Assembly (NCBI GenBank): GCA_045617585.1
Contig: JAZLIW010000044.1
Span: forward strand, 1-10,493
DNA: 10,493 bases
Origin: CAKRZE01 sp045617585
GTDB lineage: Bacteria; Bacillota; Clostridia; Oscillospirales; CAG-272
Direction of reading: 5' to 3'
Position 1 is the first letter of the stretch. Each line of letters opens with the position of its first letter. The notes beneath the pieces are model-generated. The model searched no databases. It was given only the letters and a program-made list of their open reading frames with translations, and was not told the DNA's origin. Positions 1 to 6,130 of this stretch are shown one piece after another. The position numbers were made by a program, and so were the translations under genes.

Positions 1-11
1 CTTGAGGGGGC

Positions 12-83
12 GGAAAATAAAAAACGCCGCGGTCGGCGGATCCCCGGACGTTTGCCCGGGGATCGGTCGGATCGCGGCGTTTT
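12..83 (-). terminator. Intrinsic terminator of lysC
   Basis: Read on the minus strand just past the lysC stop, this is a long two-part hairpin. The outer stem pairs 21-31 (AAAACGCCGCG) with 73-83 (CGCGGCGTTTT). A perfect 9-bp inner stem pairs 39-47 (GATCCCCGG) with 56-64 (CCGGGGATC) around an 8-nt loop. The RNA then continues into a U-rich tract (complement of 12-24). On the plus strand the hairpin is followed by only four T residues, so any bidirectional activity should be weak. Confidence 0.9.
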
Positions 84-90
84 GCCGTTC

Positions 91-1413
91 TTATTTCACG
101 AATTCGGAGTAGATCGCCTTCATCGCGTCCCCGAGGTCTTCCTCGTGGATGCCGATGATGATGTTCAGCTCGGAGGAGCCCTGATCGATCAGGCGGACGT
201 TGACGCCGGCACGGGCGACCGCGGAGAGGGCACGCGCGGAGGTCCCTTTGGCGTTGACCATATTCCTGCCGACGACGGCGAGGAGGGCGATCCCGTCCTC
301 GATCTGTACGGACTCGGGATCGCAGACGGCGCAGATCTCGTTGAGGATCGCGTCGCGCTTGCCCTTCAGCGCGTCGGAGGCGATGACGACGCTCATCGTG
401 TCGATGCCGGAGGGCAGATGCTCGAAGGAGATGCCCTGCTTTTCGAGCACCTCGAGGACCTTTCTGCCGAAGCCGAGCTCGGCGTTCATCATGTCCTTCT
501 CGATCGTGATGACCGACAGCCCCTTCTTTCCGGCGATGCCGGTGATCGCGCCGGAGCCCGTGCGGGTCGTGTGGGAGACGATCATCGTGCCGGGATCCTC
601 CGGAGAATTGGTGTTGCGGATGTTGATCGGGATGCCCGCGAAGCGGACCGGGAAGATCGCGTCCTCGTGGAGGACGGTCGCCCCCATATAGGAGAGCTCG
701 CGCAGCTCGCGGTAGGTGATGACCTCGATGACCTTCGGATCTTCCACGATGCGGGGATCCGCCATCAGGAAGCCTGAGACGTCGGTCCAGTTCTCGTACA
801 GATCGGCGCACGCCGCGCGGGCGACGATGGAGCCGGTGATATCCGAGCCGCCGCGGGAGAAGGTGCGGATCGTGTCGTTCGGCATCGAGCCGTAGAAGCC
901 GGGGATCACGGCGTGGGGATGCTTTTTCAGCGCCGCGCCGAGGACCTCGTTGGTCTTTTCGCTGTCGAAGGTGCCGTCCTCCCGGAAGAAGATGACGTCG
1001 GCTGCGTCGATGAAATCGAAGCCGAGATAGGCGGAGAGGATCTTGCCGTTCAGATATTCACCGCGGGAGGCGGCAAAGTCGCGCCCGGCGCGGTGCTCGA
1101 TCGCGGAGCGGATCGCGCGGAATTCCTCCTCGGGGGAGAAGTCCAGACCGAGCTCGGTCACGATGTCACGGTAGCGGCGCTCGATCCTGCCGAAGGACTC
1201 GGTGATGTCGTTCCCCTGCGACGCTTCCTCGTAGCAGCGGTAGAGCATATCGGTGACCTTATCGTCACCGGAAAAGCGCTTGCCGGGGGCAGAGGGGATC
1301 ACATATTTTCTCGCGGGGTCGGCGCGGACGATCGCCGCCGCCTTCCTGAACTGATCGGCGCCCGAAAGGGAGCTGCCGCCGAATTTGACGACCTTGACTT
1401 GATATTCCTGCAT
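91..1413 (-). CDS. lysC: Aspartate kinase, monofunctional, with two ACT domains
   Basis: Cytosolic enzyme that phosphorylates L-aspartate with ATP, the first step towards lysine/diaminopimelate, threonine and methionine. The 440-aa protein has the amino acid kinase signature KFGGSS (residues 10-15), a conserved RGEYLNGKIL segment (117-126) and SRGGSD (186-191), followed by WTDVSGF (209-215) and ADPRIV (218-223). The C-terminal third carries two ACT regulatory domains (about 290-365 and 374-440), ending in a QGSSELNIIIGI segment typical of allosteric aspartokinases. Full length for the family. The ATG at 1413 is preceded by AAGGAG (complement of 1422-1427) with an 8-nt gap. Transcribed alone, divergently from the MBOAT gene, and closed by its own terminator. 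The leader from the predicted promoter is only about 45 nt, too short for a lysine riboswitch, so feedback on the ACT domains is the expected control. The end-product specificity (lysine or threonine) cannot be read from sequence alone. The gene could also be called thrA- or dapG-like. Confidence 0.96.
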   Translation of the reverse strand: MQEYQVKVVKFGGSSLSGADQFRKAAAIVRADPARKYVIPSAPGKRFSGDDKVTDMLYRCYEEASQGNDITESFGRIERRYRDIVTELGLDFSPEEEFRAIRSAIEHRAGRDFAASRGEYLNGKILSAYLGFDFIDAADVIFFREDGTFDSEKTNEVLGAALKKHPHAVIPGFYGSMPNDTIRTFSRGGSDITGSIVARAACADLYENWTDVSGFLMADPRIVEDPKVIEVITYRELRELSYMGATVLHEDAIFPVRFAGIPINIRNTNSPEDPGTMIVSHTTRTGSGAITGIAGKKGLSVITIEKDMMNAELGFGRKVLEVLEKQGISFEHLPSGIDTMSVVIASDALKGKRDAILNEICAVCDPESVQIEDGIALLAVVGRNMVNAKGTSARALSAVARAGVNVRLIDQGSSELNIIIGIHEEDLGDAMKAIYSEFVK

Positions 1414-1464
1414 GATCGGTACTCCTTGGCTTCTGATTTTGGGGTCTGACTATCATAATACTAT

Positions 1465-1493
1465 ATTATATGGGAAGGAAAGCGGTTTGTCAA
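1465..1493 (-). promoter_or_regulatory. Sigma-A type promoter of lysC
   Basis: On the minus strand there is a perfect -35 TTGACA (complement of 1488-1493), a 17-bp spacer and a perfect -10 TATAAT (complement of 1465-1470). The expected start site is near 1458, giving a leader of roughly 45 nt before the lysC ATG at 1413. Such a full consensus match in an otherwise GC-rich genome is strong evidence for a high-activity housekeeping promoter. Confidence 0.9.
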
Positions 1494-1561
1494 TCGGCAA
1501 AATGAAAGTTTCACCGCCGGGGACGGCTTTTTTTATTTGTGAAAATAATCGAAAACCGCTT
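1480..1561. repeat. 9-bp inverted repeat joining the two divergent promoters
   Basis: AAGCGGTTT at 1480-1488 is matched by its exact reverse complement AAACCGCTT at 1553-1561. The left copy touches the lysC -35 element and runs into its spacer. The right copy overlaps the first two bases of the MBOAT-gene -35. The centres are 73 bp apart, about seven helical turns. It could be a paired operator acting on both promoters by looping, or chance. No regulator is identified. Confidence 0.4.
1503..1534 (+). terminator. Short candidate plus-strand terminator between the divergent promoters
   Basis: A 4-bp stem GCCG/CGGC (1516-1519 with 1524-1527) closes a GGGA loop of the GNRA type and is followed directly by seven T residues (1528-1534). 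A small palindrome TGAAAGTTTCA (1503-1513) lies just before it. No plus-strand gene ends here, so if functional it would stop transcription entering antisense from the lysC side before the MBOAT promoter. The stem is short, so this is tentative. Confidence 0.3.
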
Positions 1562-1576
1562 GCACGGTTCACAAAT
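1535..1576. promoter_or_regulatory. Candidate operator: perfect 9-bp inverted repeat around the MBOAT-gene -35
   Basis: ATTTGTGAA (1535-1543) and TTCACAAAT (1568-1576) are exact reverse complements separated by 24 bp, with centres 33 bp apart (about three turns, so on the same DNA face). The repeat brackets the -35 hexamer at 1560-1565, and its right arm lies in the -35/-10 spacer, a position suited to repression. The half-site resembles the TTGTGAA arms of Rex operators, but canonical Rex sites keep the arms only a few bases apart, so assigning it to Rex is speculative. Confidence 0.45.
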
Positions 1577-1588
1577 TCCTGCTATAAT
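1560..1588 (+). promoter_or_regulatory. Sigma-A type promoter of the MBOAT-DHHW genes
   Basis: The -35 is TTGCAC (1560-1565, four of six consensus bases), the spacer is 17 bp and the -10 is a perfect TATAAT (1583-1588). A TG dinucleotide one base upstream of the -10 makes it an extended -10. Transcription should start near 1595, leaving a leader of about 30 nt before the ATG at 1626. Confidence 0.87.
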
Positions 1589-1625
1589 AGTATTATCTGT
1601 AAGTTTGTCTGCGAAAGGATCGGTC

Positions 1626-3047
1626 ATGGTATTTTCCAGCCTTGAGTTTTTATTTCTGTTTCTGCCGGTGACGCTTCTTCTGTACTATGCGATCCCGCAG
1701 CGGCACCGCGTCTGGCGCAACGTCGTCCTGCTCCTGACCTCGCTCGTCTTCTACGGATGGGGCGAGCCGAAATACGTCCTGCTCATGGTGCTGACCATCC
1801 TGTTCGACTACGGGGCGGGGATCCTGATCGGCTGGACCCGCGACGTCCGGGGGAGCAAAAAGGGCGCGAAGGCCGTCCTCATCGCCTCGATCGCCGTCAA
1901 TCTCCTGATCCTCGGCTTTTTCAAATATTCCGATTTCATCGTTTCCAATCTGCGTCTGATCCCCGGCCTTGGCGGAATGAAGTCCCCGGGGCTCGCGCTC
2001 CCGGTCGGGATCTCGTTCTATACCTTCCAGGCGCTGTCTTACGTGATCGACGTCTACCGGGACGACGCGCGCGTGCAGAAGGACCCGATCTCGTTCGGCA
2101 CCTACGTGACGCTCTTCCCGCAGCTCGTCGCCGGGCCCATCGTCCGGTATCAGGACGTGGACGATATGCTGCGGAACCGGGAGGAATCCCGGTATCTGTT
2201 CGCGAGCGGGGTGAGGACCTTCCTCGCTGGTCTCGGCAAGAAGATGCTGCTCGGCAACGTCGCGGGGCAGATGTGGGATACGATCTCCGCCGCGTCTGAA
2301 CGTTCGGTCCTCGGGGCGTGGCTCGGCGTGATCTTCTATACCTTCCACATTTATTTTGACTTTTCCGGCTATTCCGATATGGCGATCGGCCTCGGAAAAA
2401 TGGTGGGCTTCCGGTTCCTTGAGAACTTCAACTACCCCTATATCGCGGAAAGCATCACCGATTTCTGGCGCAGATGGCATATGTCGCTCTCCACGTGGTT
2501 CCGTGAATACGTGTATTTCCCGCTCGGCGGCTCCCGCTGCAGCGAAAAATGGAAGAACTACCGCAATATCTTCGTCGTCTGGCTGCTGACCGGCATCTGG
2601 CACGGCGCGAACTGGAACTATATCCTCTGGGGTCTTTACTATTTCGTCCTCCTGATGGCGGAAAAGCTCTTCCTCGGGAAGAAGATGGAGAAGGCGCCGA
2701 AGATCCTCCGGCATCTGTACGCCATGTTCTTCGTCGCCATCGGCTGGCTGATCTTCGCGGAGACCGACCTTGCCGCCGGGGTGACCTATTTCGGCAATCT
2801 GTTCGGCATCGGGGCAAGCGGCTTTGCCGACGGCGCGGCGGTTTACGATCTCGTGCGCAATCTGCCCTATCTGCTTCTGCTCGGGGTCGCCTCGACACCG
2901 CTGCCGCGGAAGCTGTTCTACCGCCTCTACGAGAAGAAGCCGTCCTTCCGTACCGTCGCCGCGGTCGGCGGGCTGGTGCTGCTGATCGTCTGCACGGCGT
3001 ATCTCGTCGCTTCCTCCTACAATCCGTTCATCTACTATATTTTCTGA
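1626..3047 (+). CDS. MBOAT-family membrane O-acyltransferase (AlgI/DltB-like)
   Basis: Polytopic membrane protein expected to move an acyl group, usually acetyl, across the membrane onto an extracytoplasmic polymer. The chosen start gives 473 aa beginning MVFSSLEFLFLFLP, the usual N-terminus of AlgI-type MBOAT proteins. AAAGGA at 1614-1619 lies 6 nt upstream, and the promoter at 1560-1588 fits only this start. An in-frame ATG at 1539 lies upstream of that promoter and is not used. Hydrophobic segments run throughout. The family hallmarks are present: DFSGYSDMAIG, then DFWRRWHMSLSTWFREYVYFPLGG with His285, and GIWHGANWNYILWG with His326, the conserved catalytic-type histidine. The DHHW gene follows after 12 bp, the standard clostridial pairing. 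The acceptor (teichoic acid, peptidoglycan or exopolysaccharide) cannot be told. No alginate genes are nearby and no dlt genes are present, so calling it algI or dltB would be unjustified. Confidence 0.93.
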   Translation: MVFSSLEFLFLFLPVTLLLYYAIPQRHRVWRNVVLLLTSLVFYGWGEPKYVLLMVLTILFDYGAGILIGWTRDVRGSKKGAKAVLIASIAVNLLILGFFKYSDFIVSNLRLIPGLGGMKSPGLALPVGISFYTFQALSYVIDVYRDDARVQKDPISFGTYVTLFPQLVAGPIVRYQDVDDMLRNREESRYLFASGVRTFLAGLGKKMLLGNVAGQMWDTISAASERSVLGAWLGVIFYTFHIYFDFSGYSDMAIGLGKMVGFRFLENFNYPYIAESITDFWRRWHMSLSTWFREYVYFPLGGSRCSEKWKNYRNIFVVWLLTGIWHGANWNYILWGLYYFVLLMAEKLFLGKKMEKAPKILRHLYAMFFVAIGWLIFAETDLAAGVTYFGNLFGIGASGFADGAAVYDLVRNLPYLLLLGVASTPLPRKLFYRLYEKKPSFRTVAAVGGLVLLIVCTAYLVASSYNPFIYYIF

Positions 3048-3059
3048 GAGGAGACCGTC

Positions 3060-4313
3060 ATGAACAACCGACCCGAGACCCGGACCGAGCAGGACGGGCT
3101 TCTCGAACTCCAGAAACGCGTCGCGGAGGAGAAAAAGACGAAGTGCGCGGATCTGATCACACTGTTTGCCTTCCTTGCCGTGATCTTCGGCTTCTGTGCC
3201 GCGGGCTGGATCCTGCCCGACCGCACCTTCTCGGAGGACGAGAACCGGAACCTGCAGGGGCTCCCCTCGGTCTCGAATTCCGCGGGCCCGCTCGGCAATC
3301 TGCTGGAGGGCAGCTTTACCAGGCAGTTTTCCGATTACCTTTCCGATCAGTTCCCGCTCCGTGACTCCTTCGTGGAGCTCAAGGCCGCGGTCGAGATCGG
3401 GATGGGGAAACGGGAGAACGAAAATAAGATCCTCGGCAAAAACGGCAGGATCTACGAACGGGAGGACCGCCCCTCCGAAGAGAACCTGAAAACCAACCTC
3501 GCTTACGTCTCCGCCTTTGCCCGCTGGGCGAAGGAGCAGGGCATCGGCGTCGTGCTCGCGCCGACCGGCAGAGCGCAGGACGTGATCCCCGAAGAGCTTC
3601 CTGCCTCGTATCCGGCGGAGCTTTCGGACGCCATCTGGGAGACCTTCGCCGCCGAGGCGGAAAAACTGGAGAACGTGACCTGCGCGGATCTGCGCGCCGT
3701 GCTTTCCTCTGCCGAAACGGAGGAGGAGCTCTATTACCGCACCGACCATCACTGGACGACCTTCGGCGCGTACTGCGCCTACCGTTCCCTCGGGGAAGCG
3801 CTCTCCTACGTCCCGTACGAGCGGAGCGATTTCACCGAGACGGCGGTCCCCGGCGCGTTTTACGGGACCTACTGGTCCGGCTCGGGCATGAAATGGGTGC
3901 CCGGAGACACGCTGACCCTCTTCCGCTACGAGGGGGACGGGGACTTTACGACGGTCTCGATGTCCGAGGGGACGTTCGACGGCTTCTACGTCGAAAAATA
4001 CTTTGAGACCAAGGACAAGTACGCCGGCTTCTTCGGCTCCAACAACGGCCTCGTCACGGTCCGGAAAAACGGATCGGAGGACCGCCCGCGGCTCCTTGTC
4101 GTCAAGGATTCCTTCGCGCATTCGATCGCACCCTTCCTCGCGCGGCACTACGACCTCGATCTGCTCGACCTGCGGTATTACAAGCTTTCCACGGTAAAGA
4201 CCCTGTGCGAGCAGAACGGATACGACGCGGTGCTGATCCTCGGCAATCTCGACCTCTTTACCGACGCGCCCGAAACCACGAACTTCGCGCTGCTCTCCGC
4301 CGGATGCACCTGA
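3060..4313 (+). CDS. DHHW-family membrane-anchored SGNH/AlgX-like protein
   Basis: Likely the extracytoplasmic partner of the MBOAT protein, accepting the acyl group and placing it on a surface glycan, by analogy with AlgJ/AlgX and PatB. The 417-aa protein has a charged cytoplasmic N-terminus, one membrane segment at about residues 31-52 and an outer domain. It has the ILGKNGRIYER strand common in this family, the diagnostic TDHHWTTFGAY motif (Asp229, His231) and VVKDSFAHS (Asp350, Ser351). Asp229, His231 and Ser351 match the Asp-His-Ser arrangement of AlgX/AlgJ, so the catalytic set looks intact. The ATG at 3060 has an AGAGGAG ribosome site immediately after the MBOAT stop, consistent with co-transcription. 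The family assignment is secure; the substrate and the exact reaction are inferred. Confidence 0.9.
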   Translation: MNNRPETRTEQDGLLELQKRVAEEKKTKCADLITLFAFLAVIFGFCAAGWILPDRTFSEDENRNLQGLPSVSNSAGPLGNLLEGSFTRQFSDYLSDQFPLRDSFVELKAAVEIGMGKRENENKILGKNGRIYEREDRPSEENLKTNLAYVSAFARWAKEQGIGVVLAPTGRAQDVIPEELPASYPAELSDAIWETFAAEAEKLENVTCADLRAVLSSAETEEELYYRTDHHWTTFGAYCAYRSLGEALSYVPYERSDFTETAVPGAFYGTYWSGSGMKWVPGDTLTLFRYEGDGDFTTVSMSEGTFDGFYVEKYFETKDKYAGFFGSNNGLVTVRKNGSEDRPRLLVVKDSFAHSIAPFLARHYDLDLLDLRYYKLSTVKTLCEQNGYDAVLILGNLDLFTDAPETTNFALLSAGCT

Positions 4314-4355
4314 CCGGCGGGAGAAGAGCCGCATATAAATGAAAGGAACCGAACC

Positions 4356-4844
4356 ATGGAACGTGTCTCCAAGATCAATTATTACCTTGATATCGCGCAG
4401 ACCGTCGCCGAGCGCAGCACCTGCCTGCGCCGGAAATTCGGTGCGATCATCGTCAAGAACGACGCGATCGTCGCGACCGGCTACAACGGCGCGCCGCGCG
4501 GAAGAAAGAACTGCAGCGACATCCGCTTCTGTATGCGGGAAAAGCTGAACATCCCGCGCGGCGAGCGTTACGAGCTCTGCCGTTCGGTCCACGCCGAAGC
4601 GAACGCGATCATCTCCGCCTCCGCGGAGGAATCCCGCGGCGCGACCCTGTACATGGCGTGCGTCAATCCCGCGGACGGAATGCTGATGGCGGGGACGACC
4701 TCCTGCGCCATGTGCAAGCGCATGATCATCAACGCCGGGATCGAGCGGGTCATCGTCCGCAACGACCGCGAGAACTACGCGGTCTTCGAGGTCTCGGAGT
4801 GGGTCGACAACGACGACTCCCTCAGCGGTCAGTTCGGATACTGA
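4356..4844 (+). CDS. dCMP deaminase family protein (ComEB-like)
   Basis: Zinc-dependent cytosolic deaminase, expected to convert dCMP to dUMP for dTMP synthesis. The 162-aa protein has the cytidine-deaminase-fold signature: His79-Ala-Glu81 in VHAEANAI, with Glu81 as proton shuttle, and Cys117/Cys120 in SCAMCKRMI as the other zinc ligands. The usual Pro before the first cysteine is Ser here. An early GAIIVKND segment and GYNGAPRG (substrate loop) are typical of dCMP deaminases, and extra cysteines around residues 50-76 suggest the second structural zinc site seen in some members. ATG at 4356 with AAAGGA at 4342-4347. It follows the DHHW gene by 42 bp with no visible terminator, so it may be read from the same transcript. 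Specificity for dCMP rather than cytidine or another nucleotide is from family resemblance. The comEB label is used in related genomes, but competence is not implied. Confidence 0.9.
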   Translation: MERVSKINYYLDIAQTVAERSTCLRRKFGAIIVKNDAIVATGYNGAPRGRKNCSDIRFCMREKLNIPRGERYELCRSVHAEANAIISASAEESRGATLYMACVNPADGMLMAGTTSCAMCKRMIINAGIERVIVRNDRENYAVFEVSEWVDNDDSLSGQFGY

Positions 4845-4853
4845 CGCAATACG

Positions 4854-4875
4854 AAAAAAGCCCCGCCCCGCGGGG
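4854..4875 (-). terminator. Minus-strand intrinsic terminator with no matching gene
   Basis: Read on the minus strand: a six-pair GC stem CCCCGC/GCGGGG with a GGG loop (complement of 4861-4875), one C, then six U residues (complement of 4854-4859). It has all parts of an intrinsic terminator, but no convincing minus-strand gene lies on its upstream side. On the plus strand the same hairpin falls in the leader of the next gene and lacks a T-run. Confidence 0.5.
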
Positions 4876-4900
4876 AGATGGATGAGAGAAGAAAAACATC

Positions 4901-5647
4901 ATGGCACAAAAAGCAAAAGGAACGGGAAAAGGGAAGGGCACAGCCGTCCCTTCTCCGATGACGCCGAAAAAGATCGCCCTTGCCGCGGGGGCACTTGCCC
5001 TTGCCGTGGGGCTGTTCTTCGCGCTCTGGGCGCTGTTCGCGCCGAAGCCGCTGAAGATGGACTACGATCCCGGACGCGGCGGATACTACGACGCGAAGAA
5101 CGATATCCTGTATCACTTCGCCCCGATCTGTTACGAGCCGGTCAAGGTGCAGATCAAGCACCCCTACGGCAAGTCGGGGAAGGATCTCCTCTATCCGCTG
5201 ACCGGCGCGGAGCCGACGGTCTGGCTCGGTGAACGCTATACGGGCGGCGGCGGGATCTATTACGCGGAGGGGACGCCTCTCCCGGCGCTGGATGAGTTCG
5301 ACGCGGAGGCGGTCAGCATCTGTGAGCAGACCGATACCTACGTCCGTCAGATCCGGCTCGTGGACCGGAAGGATCACGTGCGGGCGATCGCCGACGCGAT
5401 GGAAAACGGCACCGCCGCGTCCTTCCCGATGGAATACTACGCGGACTACCATCTGAAGTTTTCCTCCGGCACCTACACGTGGCTGTATTACGATATCGTG
5501 TATATCGAGGGGAAGGACGACAACTTCCTCTACGACCGCGCCCGGCAGAAATGCGTGTCGGTCGGGACGCTGCTGCTCGACTATCTGTCGCGCACCGATA
5601 TGCAGGCGGATGAAAACACGCTGATCCGTCCGGAGGAGACGACGTGA
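4901..5647 (+). CDS. Uncharacterised single-pass membrane protein
   Basis: I do not recognise a family. The 248-aa protein has a Lys/Gly-rich, positively charged N-terminus (residues 1-24, ending PKK), one strongly hydrophobic segment at about 25-47, then an outer part of about 200 residues. By the positive-inside rule the C-terminal part should face outwards. That part is rich in Tyr, Asp and Gly, with a repeated YDPGRGGYYDAKNDILYHF-like opening (55-73) and no lipobox. Third codon positions are strongly G/C, as in its neighbours, supporting real coding on this strand rather than the antisense frame. The ribosome site (GAGAGAAG, ending about 10 nt before the ATG) is weak. Its last four bases overlap the rimI start, so rimI is probably translationally coupled to it. 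In many genomes tsaE or tsaB sits before rimI; this protein resembles neither. Function unknown. Confidence 0.8.
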   Translation: MAQKAKGTGKGKGTAVPSPMTPKKIALAAGALALAVGLFFALWALFAPKPLKMDYDPGRGGYYDAKNDILYHFAPICYEPVKVQIKHPYGKSGKDLLYPLTGAEPTVWLGERYTGGGGIYYAEGTPLPALDEFDAEAVSICEQTDTYVRQIRLVDRKDHVRAIADAMENGTAASFPMEYYADYHLKFSSGTYTWLYYDIVYIEGKDDNFLYDRARQKCVSVGTLLLDYLSRTDMQADENTLIRPEETT

Positions 5648-6093
5648 CCGTCCGTCCCATGCGGGAGGAGGACTTTCCCGCCGCGGCTGCGCTCGAAAAA
5701 GCCTGCTTTTCCCGCCCGTGGAGCGAAAGCGCGCTCCGCGCGACCGCGGAGGGAGAGGGCAGCCTGTTCTTCGCCGCTGTCGAGGGAGAGACCGCCGTCG
5801 GTTACGTGGGTTCTCTCCGTGCCGGAGAAGACCGGGAGATCACGAACGTCGCGGTCGATCCCGCGTTCCGCCGCCGCGGTGCGGGCAGGATGCTGATGGC
5901 AGCCGTGCTTGCCGCCGCGGCGGAAAACGGAGAGGAACGGGTCTTACTTGAGGTCCGCGCCTCGAACGGCGCCGCGCGGGCGCTGTACGCCTCCCTCGGG
6001 TTTGTCGTGGACGGCGTGCGGGCGCGGTATTACCGGGACCCGACCGAGGACGCGGTGCTGATGAGCGTTCCCGCCCTGCCGGTCCTCCGCTGA
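5644..6093 (+). CDS. rimI: Ribosomal protein S18 alanine N-acetyltransferase (RimI)
   Basis: GNAT-fold acetyltransferase, expected to acetylate the N-terminal Ala of ribosomal protein S18 with acetyl-CoA. The 149-aa length is normal. Motif A, which binds the acetyl-CoA pyrophosphate, is VAVDPAFRRRGAGR (69-82). Glu103 (LLEVR) and Tyr115 (ALYASLGF) fall at the same numbers as the general base and acid described for Salmonella RimI. The N-terminal region (REEDFPAAAALEKACFSRPWSE) is also typical. The start is GTG at 5644, overlapping the preceding stop as GTGA, with GGAGGAG at 5632-5638. It lies 37 bp before tsaD, a very common bacterial pairing. Some clostridial relatives may acetylate other targets. 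Confidence 0.92.
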   Translation: MTVRPMREEDFPAAAALEKACFSRPWSESALRATAEGEGSLFFAAVEGETAVGYVGSLRAGEDREITNVAVDPAFRRRGAGRMLMAAVLAAAAENGEERVLLEVRASNGAARALYASLGFVVDGVRARYYRDPTEDAVLMSVPALPVLR

Positions 6094-6130
6094 CGCGCCG
6101 CGCAATACCAAAGACAGAAGGAATGGAACC

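Noticed and set aside
1414..1460. Lysine riboswitch or other leader control in front of lysC
   Set aside because: The predicted leader is only about 45 nt, far shorter than a lysine riboswitch, and no aptamer-like pairing was seen.
1539..1625. Upstream in-frame ATG extending the MBOAT protein by 29 residues
   Set aside because: It lies upstream of the -35/-10 elements at 1560-1588, has no ribosome site, and the 1626 ATG gives the standard MVFSS start.
1650..4592. 980-codon open frame on the minus strand
   Set aside because: It lies antisense to the MBOAT, DHHW and deaminase genes, whose family motifs are unmistakable. Its translation is rich in Arg, Glu, Asp and Gly with no recognisable domain, a by-product of G/C third positions.
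4829..5452. 207-codon minus-strand frame opposite the unknown membrane protein, considered because of the minus-strand terminator at 4854-4875
   Set aside because: The terminator lies within its 3' end, and the plus-strand frame has the G/C third-position pattern, a membrane segment and a coupled overlap with rimI, so the plus strand is the coding one.
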